Source: Lachnoclostridium sp. UBA903
GTDB taxonomy: Bacteria; Bacillota; Clostridia; Lachnospirales; Lachnospiraceae
Length of the DNA stretch: 64,000 nt
Reading direction: 5' to 3'
Assembly: GCA_002294045.1 (NCBI GenBank)
Contig: DBEP01000009.1
Span: forward strand, 158,857 to 222,856
The notes under the pieces were generated by a model that made no database searches, was not told where the DNA came from, and saw nothing but the letters and a program-made list of their open reading frames with translations. A program made the translations under genes and the position numbers. Below, one piece after another: positions 58,552 to 64,000 of this stretch. Position 1 is the first letter of the stretch, and each line of letters opens with the position of its first letter.

Positions 58552-60342
58552 ATGCAAATGAAAGATTTTATTAAAAAATACAAATTAGACTTAATTTCAA
58601 TCGCCTTTATTGGTAGTCTGTTTTTTATATTATCAGGAAGAAATATTCATTTACCAGGCATGTATATGGATTCTGTAACACCTGATTATCTCTCAATGCA
58701 ATGGCTTTATCCAGAATTAAAAAACACATATTATGCAGCACCACATATTGGAATTCCTCTCATTACACAATTGTATCATGGTACTTTGGCAACTTTTATT
58801 GGAACTTTTTATTTTTCAATTATTGATGCCAGCCTTTCAAGTTTTCGAATGCTTAATGCAATCTACGGTTTTATAGGAATTCTGCTATCCTATATACTTC
58901 TTAAAAGTATTACAAAGAAAACATTTATACCAATGGCTATTACACTATGTTTAAGTACTAGTATTAGTCTTAGTGCCAGTTTTAGAACACAATTATATGC
59001 TTTTTTACCGGGCATAGTATTGACATTAGGAGCATTATTACTATTATACAATAACAAATTAAGTAAAAATAAAATCATGATTATATCAGGAATATTAGCA
59101 GGTTTAGCATTCTATAGTTACTTTGTATTTATATTTTTTGTTCCAGCTTATATTATTGTAATAGTGTATAAAATTAAGCAAGAAAAATTATTGTTATGTA
59201 TAAATTGGTTATATTCATTTTGTATTGGTTCTGTATTATATATTGTTGCTTATTATGAGATTTTTATATATGCAATGCACTGGGATCCTAAAATTCAGAC
59301 GTTAATGTTTGTATTGTTTCTTGTGTTTTTGCTAATAGCTTTAATAATACCTTTGATTTATATGTGTTATGGTAAAAAAACTAAACGTAAGTATAAGATA
59401 ATTTATTTTATTATAGTTTTTATCCTTTTCTTAATATTAGCAGGACAATTAATAAGTAATGGATTTGATATAAGTTTAGGAATACAATCCCTAAAAAGTC
59501 AATTAACTTCTTTAGATGTAATTGGGAACAAAACTACATTTTTAGAACGAATACGCTTGGTTATATATTATGCCCTAGAGACTTTAACAAATTCCACAAA
59601 TGAAATTAATATATTTCGTTTTGAAGTAAGTAGATTTAATAACTTTTTAATTATTATCTTTTTACTAATAAGCTTAATAACTTTATTAATATGTGTTAAG
59701 TTTAGGAAAGTCTATCTAAAAGAAATAAATAATTTAATGCTACTAATAAATTTTCCTATTTCTTTTATAATCGTATCAATTATATTTTCTACAAGATTAG
59801 GAGGTCATCATTACATAGCTATACTTTATTTCTATTTTATAATCTGCGGTTTAGAGATAAATATAATATATAACGTTATTCAATCAAATTTTAATTTTAA
59901 TAATAAGTACATTAAAAGAATAGGTATCATAATTTTGGGTGTAGTTGTCATTTATAACCTTATAAACCAAGAAATCTTTAATGAATATTTAAAGAAAACT
60001 GGTGGTGTTGGTTATTATACAAATCAAGTAAACGAATTAGCTTATAAAGCTTTAGAAGATAAAGTCATAGGATCAAATGATGTTTATGTTTTCCCAGAAT
60101 GGGGATTTATGTTTGAATTTTGTTTTCTAACCAAAAATAGTATACCTTATACAACTAGTTTAGATGAAGAATATTTGTTACAATTAAGAGAGAAGTATGA
60201 TAAATTAATTTTCTGTTATTGGAACGAAGATGATACTGAAAAATATGAAGAAATTGCAGCTAAGTTAGGAGCACTAAATAATAAAACTTGGTATACCCTA
60301 GATGGTAAGGAGGCTTTTTATACAATAGAAACTAAGAACTAA
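58552..60342 (+). CDS. Multi-pass membrane protein, GT-C (PMT/ArnT-like) candidate
   Basis: 596 residues with roughly a dozen membrane helices. The first outside loop reads GMYMDSVTPDYLSMQWLYPEL, with acidic residues where GT-C enzymes keep their catalytic Asp; GIPLITQLYHGTLATFIG and a long hydrophobic middle follow. The final ~120 residues (GGVGYYTNQVNELAYKAL ... GSNDVYVFPEWGFMFEF) are soluble and probably outside. It likely adds a sugar from a polyprenyl donor on the outer face. Very AT-rich codon use, in line with its neighbours. Confidence 0.75.
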   Translation: MQMKDFIKKYKLDLISIAFIGSLFFILSGRNIHLPGMYMDSVTPDYLSMQWLYPELKNTYYAAPHIGIPLITQLYHGTLATFIGTFYFSIIDASLSSFRMLNAIYGFIGILLSYILLKSITKKTFIPMAITLCLSTSISLSASFRTQLYAFLPGIVLTLGALLLLYNNKLSKNKIMIISGILAGLAFYSYFVFIFFVPAYIIVIVYKIKQEKLLLCINWLYSFCIGSVLYIVAYYEIFIYAMHWDPKIQTLMFVLFLVFLLIALIIPLIYMCYGKKTKRKYKIIYFIIVFILFLILAGQLISNGFDISLGIQSLKSQLTSLDVIGNKTTFLERIRLVIYYALETLTNSTNEINIFRFEVSRFNNFLIIIFLLISLITLLICVKFRKVYLKEINNLMLLINFPISFIIVSIIFSTRLGGHHYIAILYFYFIICGLEINIIYNVIQSNFNFNNKYIKRIGIIILGVVVIYNLINQEIFNEYLKKTGGVGYYTNQVNELAYKALEDKVIGSNDVYVFPEWGFMFEFCFLTKNSIPYTTSLDEEYLLQLREKYDKLIFCYWNEDDTEKYEEIAAKLGALNNKTWYTLDGKEAFYTIETKN

Positions 60343-60835
60343 GGTTATAAATTAACATTAAATAGTACTACAAAGGAAAGGCGAAAATTATTAATATAAA
60401 TGTATAGGAATCGTCATTTTTAATATTTAATCATTAATAGAGAAGGCTTCTCAGCCTTTGATTAACTATGAGGCAAGTAGTTCATAAAAAAATAAGAGTT
60501 TTGTTTTGACAACCGAAATCTTATTTTCTATATGTTAAGTTAGTAATGATATTTTTAAAGAAAGAGAAAATGATACTAAGATATATCCAGTAAAGTAAAA
60601 TTATTAAAAGGAGTTATATTAAATTACACATTTATACTTATTTATGTTTAGTACATTAAGACAAAACACATGTTTATTAAATAAAAGCCTTAAATGATAT
60701 AGTTATAGAATGTCTTTTAAACATTAACAATCTAAGGTAATATGGAATCAAATTGATTGAGATTAGAAAACATATTGCAGATTATTAATGAAGTTCAAGT
60801 TTTGAGCCTCGCCACGTGAAAGGAAAGTGATTAGC
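60343..60835. other. Gene-free gap with a promoter
   Basis: About 490 bp, very AT-rich. A hairpin AAGGCT-TCTC-AGCCTT at about 60444-60459 may be a weak terminator. A promoter (TTGACA, 17-nt spacer, TATATG at 60506-60534) points to a transcript start for wecB about 300 bp downstream. No coding remnant is recognised. Confidence 0.5.
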
Positions 60836-61936
60836 ATGAAAAAAATTATGGTAGTTTTTGGTACACGACCAGAGGCTATTAAAATGTGCCCATTGGTAAA
60901 AGAACTGCAAACAAAAAATAATATGGAAACAATAGTGTGTGTAACAGGACAACACCGCCAAATGTTAGATCAAGTTTTAGAAGCTTTTAATGTACAGCCT
61001 GATTATGATTTGGCAATAATGAGGGATAAACAGACTTTATTTGATGTTACTATAAACGTACTTGAGAAAATGAAACCTGTATTAGAAAATGTAAAACCAG
61101 ATGTAGTACTGGTACATGGAGATACTACTACAACATTTGCTGCTTCTCTTGCTAGCTTTTATTTAAATATTCCAGTAGGACATGTAGAAGCAGGTCTTAG
61201 AACATACAATATTCATTCACCATATCCGGAAGAATTTAACAGACAGTCAACAGGCATCATATCAAAATTTAATTTTGCACCTACAGAATTATCGAAACAA
61301 AATCTTATCAGAGAAGGAAAAGAAGAAAAATCAATATTTGTAACGGGAAATACTGCAATTGACGCATTAAAAACAACAGTAAAAGATACGTATTATCACG
61401 AACAACTTAGTTGGGCATCAGATAGCAGACTAATTATGCTGACTGCTCACCGCAGAGAAAATCTAGGAAATCCATTACAAAATATGTTCCGAGCTGTTAA
61501 ACGCATAGTTGATGAGTTTACAAATATAAAAGTAATATATCCAATACATATGAATCCTTTAGTACGTCAAGCGGCAACAGATATATTAGGGAATGATAGT
61601 AGAATAAGGATAATAGAACCTTTAGATGTTTTAGATTTTCATAATTTTCTAGCAAGATCCTATTTAATTCTGACGGATAGTGGGGGTATACAGGAAGAAG
61701 CTCCTTCGTTAGGCAAGCCAGTTCTGGTTATGAGAGATACTACTGAACGTCCGGAAGGTATTGATGCAGGAACATTGAAATTAGTTGGAACGGATGAAGA
61801 AACAATTTACAAAGAATTTAAAATATTACTGTCTTGTGAATCTGAATATAATAGGATGAGCAAAGCATCAAATCCGTATGGTGACGGTTTTGCTTCTAAA
61901 AGAATAGCGGAAATTTTAGAAAGAAATTTTCTATAA
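60836..61936 (+). CDS. wecB: UDP-N-acetylglucosamine 2-epimerase (non-hydrolysing)
   Basis: 366 residues; the ATG at 60836 follows AAAGGAAAG. Family marks: VVFGTRPEAIKMCPLV, VTGQHRQMLDQVL, VHGDTTTTFAASLASFY, GHVEAGLRT, TAHRRENLG, and TDSGGIQEEAPSLGKPVLVMRDTTERPEG. It interconverts UDP-GlcNAc and UDP-ManNAc. With the UDP-sugar dehydrogenase downstream it could supply UDP-ManNAcA if that enzyme acts on ManNAc; a UDP-glucuronate route is the alternative. GC content here is intermediate. Confidence 0.95.
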   Translation: MKKIMVVFGTRPEAIKMCPLVKELQTKNNMETIVCVTGQHRQMLDQVLEAFNVQPDYDLAIMRDKQTLFDVTINVLEKMKPVLENVKPDVVLVHGDTTTTFAASLASFYLNIPVGHVEAGLRTYNIHSPYPEEFNRQSTGIISKFNFAPTELSKQNLIREGKEEKSIFVTGNTAIDALKTTVKDTYYHEQLSWASDSRLIMLTAHRRENLGNPLQNMFRAVKRIVDEFTNIKVIYPIHMNPLVRQAATDILGNDSRIRIIEPLDVLDFHNFLARSYLILTDSGGIQEEAPSLGKPVLVMRDTTERPEGIDAGTLKLVGTDEETIYKEFKILLSCESEYNRMSKASNPYGDGFASKRIAEILERNFL

Positions 61937-62182
61937 CTTTATAATCAATATATTGGCCATTTGAGATGTAATTAATTTAGGGATATAACTTAACTTAATT
62001 AATCTAAATTTGTTATATAAAGGAGGAGAGTTTGTTTCTAACGGGGAGTTAGTTACTCACTATAAAGGGGTATGAATAGTTAGTGTGATTAATTTTCAAA
62101 GTTTTGAAAAAATAACATTACTAAATTAAAGACACATGGAAAGGAGTAGTCATATAGGAATTATATATGACAAGTAACTAAT

Positions 62183-63211
62183 ATGAAACTAATTATCCAA
62201 ATCCCTTGTTATAATGAAGAAAAAACATTGCCAGAAACATTTGCTGATTTACCGAAGCAAATAGATGGGATTGATACTATTGAATATTTGATAATAAATG
62301 ATGGTAGCAGTGACAGGACAATTGAAGTTGCTGAATATTTAGGTATTCATCACATTGTTTCATTCAAGCAGAATAAAGGCTTGGCGAAAGGGTTTATGGC
62401 AGGTATTGATGCCTGTCTTCATCTTGGAGCAGATATTATTGTAAATACAGATGCAGATAATCAATATTGTGGTGATGATATAAAAAAACTGGTACAACCA
62501 ATCCTTGATAACAAAGCCGATATGGTAATTGGAGAACGGCCGATTAATCAAACCGAACATTTTTCTTGGAAAAAAAAGAAATTTCAACACTTGGGAAGTT
62601 GGGTTGTACGTATAGCATCAAACACTGATATACCGGACGCGCCAAGCGGATTCAGAGCATATTCAAGAGAGGCAGCACTCCGGTTAAATGTCACCAATGA
62701 ATATACATATACATTAGAAACAATAATACAGGCTGGCAGAAATAAAATTGCATTGACATCATTGCCTATTAGAACGAATAAAGAAACACGTAAATCAAGG
62801 CTTTTCAGTAGTATGTGGTCTTATATGAAGCGCTCAGCAACTGTAATTATCAGAGCTTTTATGATGTACAAGCCTTTAAAGTTCTTTTGCGCTGTTGGGG
62901 CAATTATCTTTTCAATAGGTATTATTTTAGGGATTAGATATATTATTTTTATGTTACAGGGAACCGGAGGTGGACACGTACAATCATTAATTCTAGCTGC
63001 TATTTTACTAATGATTGGCTTCCAAACCTTTATTGTTGGTTTATTGGCAGATATTATAGCTGCTAATAGAAAGCTCTTAGAAGATATCCAATATAGAGTA
63101 CGTAAAATCGAATGTGAGCCATTACATGAAGAAGTTGAAAAGAATGAGGACAGTAATAAGGACAGTATAGAAGATAAAAAGGCAGAAAATAAAAGGGCGG
63201 TAAATTACTAA
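62183..63211 (+). CDS. DPM1-like glycosyltransferase family 2 with C-terminal membrane hairpin
   Basis: 342 residues. IQIPCYNEEKTLPETFADLP, INDGSSDRTIEVA, GLAKGFMAGIDACL and IVNTDADNQY (DXD) are GT2 marks of the dolichol/polyprenyl-phosphate sugar synthase type. Two membrane helices at about 235-255 and 270-295, then a charged tail (EEVEKNEDSNKDSIEDKKAENKR). It may charge polyprenyl phosphate for the GT-C-like protein at 58552. The start has no ribosome site; a 4-codon ORF ends one base before it. Its stop overlaps the next start (TAATG). Confidence 0.88.
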   Translation: MKLIIQIPCYNEEKTLPETFADLPKQIDGIDTIEYLIINDGSSDRTIEVAEYLGIHHIVSFKQNKGLAKGFMAGIDACLHLGADIIVNTDADNQYCGDDIKKLVQPILDNKADMVIGERPINQTEHFSWKKKKFQHLGSWVVRIASNTDIPDAPSGFRAYSREAALRLNVTNEYTYTLETIIQAGRNKIALTSLPIRTNKETRKSRLFSSMWSYMKRSATVIIRAFMMYKPLKFFCAVGAIIFSIGIILGIRYIIFMLQGTGGGHVQSLILAAILLMIGFQTFIVGLLADIIAANRKLLEDIQYRVRKIECEPLHEEVEKNEDSNKDSIEDKKAENKRAVNY

Positions 63212-64000
63212 TGAAAATTGCAATAGCTGGGACAGGATATGTTGGGTTAGTTACGGGAGTATGTTTAGCTGAGCATGGACATGAGGTAACATGTGTAGAC
63301 GTGGATGAGGAAAAAATTAGATTGATGGAATCAGGGGTTTCTCCAATCTATGAACCAGGCTTAGAGGAGCTAATGGTAAAAAATAAAGCTAGATTAAAAT
63401 ATACAACGGATTATAAATCTGCTTATAGAGGTTCGCAAGTAATATTTATTGGGGTAGGAACCCCTGAAAAGAAAGATGGTTCGGCTAATCTTAGCTATGT
63501 TTATCGGGTGGCAGAACAAATAGCAGAAATAATTGAATATGATTGTGTAGTTGTTGTTAAGTCTACAGTTCCAATAGGAACGAATGATAAGGTAGAATCT
63601 TTAATCAGAGCAAATGTAAAGGAAGGTTTGCAAATAAATGTTGCATCGAATCCGGAATTTTTGTCTCAGGGGACGGCTGTGAAAGATACTTTGCATGCTT
63701 CCAGAATAGTAATTGGTACGGAGAATGAAATTACTGCTAATATTCTAAAGGAGATGTATAAGGACTTTGATGCTCCAATACTTATTACAAATCGTAGAAG
63801 TGCTGAAATGGTAAAATATGCATCAAATGATTTTTTAGCTTTGAAAATATCTTATGTTAATGAGATAGCTAATCTTTGTGAAATGGTTGGCGCTGATATT
63901 GATGATGTAACAGAAGGTATGGGTTTTGATAGTAGAATCGGAAATAAATTTTTAAATGCGGGAATCGGGTATGGGGGTTCTTGTTTTCCTAAAGATACGA
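63211..64000 (+). CDS. UDP-glucose/GDP-mannose dehydrogenase family, cut by window end
   Basis: 263 codons are visible, open to the window edge. MKIAIAGTGYVGLVTGVCLAEHGHEVTCVD is the NAD loop, PIYEPGLEELM, VKSTVPIGT, ASNPEFLSQGTAV, then FDSRIGNKFLNAGIGYGGSCFPKD with the catalytic Cys just before the edge. This form, with GTAVKDTLHASRIVIG, is nearest to UDP-glucose 6-dehydrogenases (Ugd/TuaD). It would make UDP-glucuronate for the glycan. It overlaps the DPM1-like gene by one base. The exact substrate cannot be settled from this part. Confidence 0.92.
   Translation, partial: MKIAIAGTGYVGLVTGVCLAEHGHEVTCVDVDEEKIRLMESGVSPIYEPGLEELMVKNKARLKYTTDYKSAYRGSQVIFIGVGTPEKKDGSANLSYVYRVAEQIAEIIEYDCVVVVKSTVPIGTNDKVESLIRANVKEGLQINVASNPEFLSQGTAVKDTLHASRIVIGTENEITANILKEMYKDFDAPILITNRRSAEMVKYASNDFLALKISYVNEIANLCEMVGADIDDVTEGMGFDSRIGNKFLNAGIGYGGSCFPKDT

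Overview
The window looks like a chromosomal segment of a low-to-mid GC, spore-forming Clostridia member, most likely a Lachnospiraceae relative. Supporting points are the gene order dgt-dnaG-rpoD-trmK, a SigH-type sigma factor, a SleB/CwlJ-type cell-wall hydrolase, FeoAB, a bacterial RNase P RNA, strong AGGAGG ribosome sites and canonical TTGACA/TATAAT promoters. This placement rests on gene content only; no database was searched.

Region by region: (1) 0-7 kb is accessory and decaying. It holds small zinc-ribbon and SHOCT proteins, a candidate small RNA, an HTH fragment, tRNA-Thr, sigH with two small partners, a glycoside-hydrolase relic, queH, tRNA-Pro(AGG) and a ToxN/AbiQ-like toxin relic with two in-frame stops. 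(2) 7-17.2 kb is core: feoAB behind a consensus promoter and a perfect palindrome, an SDR oxidoreductase, then dgt, dnaG, rpoD, trmK and a TGS-like nucleoside kinase. (3) 17.2-28.9 kb holds a drug-efflux-type ABC operon divergent from a TetR regulator, rnpB, and a tightly overlapping five-gene unit of response regulator, histidine kinase, large membrane protein, ABC ATPase and ABC permease. (4) 28.9-35 kb holds a coiled-coil protein with 42-bp tandem repeats, ~159-bp MITE-like elements, an AP2/degenerate-HNH protein with a palindrome in front, a cell-wall hydrolase and thrC. (5) 35-38.2 kb is a long-leader, Ig-like-domain surface protein. (6) 38.3-64 kb is a cell-surface glycan locus.

The glycan locus has two export modules. 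The first (38.3-45.1 kb) joins a GT2/CDP-glycerol-type transferase, a pyruvyl-transferase/FrhB fusion and a TagGH-like ABC pair. The second (47.9-64 kb) starts with a PglC-type initiating phosphosugar transferase and a nucleotide-sugar epimerase. It then becomes visibly more AT-rich and encodes glycosyltransferases, a Wzm/Wzt pair with a C-terminal cargo domain, a four-part methyltransferase/coiled-coil/GT/GT protein, a GT-C-like membrane protein, WecB, a DPM1-like GT2 and a UDP-glucose dehydrogenase cut by the window edge. An O-antigen-ligase-like protein is encoded between the modules on the opposite strand.

Three cross-cutting signals deserve attention. One is a structured repeat with a conserved AAGTTCG apical loop and compensating stem changes, in three places. 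The second is a MITE family flanked by TA, one copy of which supplies part of the stop codon of the AP2/HNH gene. The third is the ToxN-like relic. I found no CRISPR array, prophage or complete insertion sequence.
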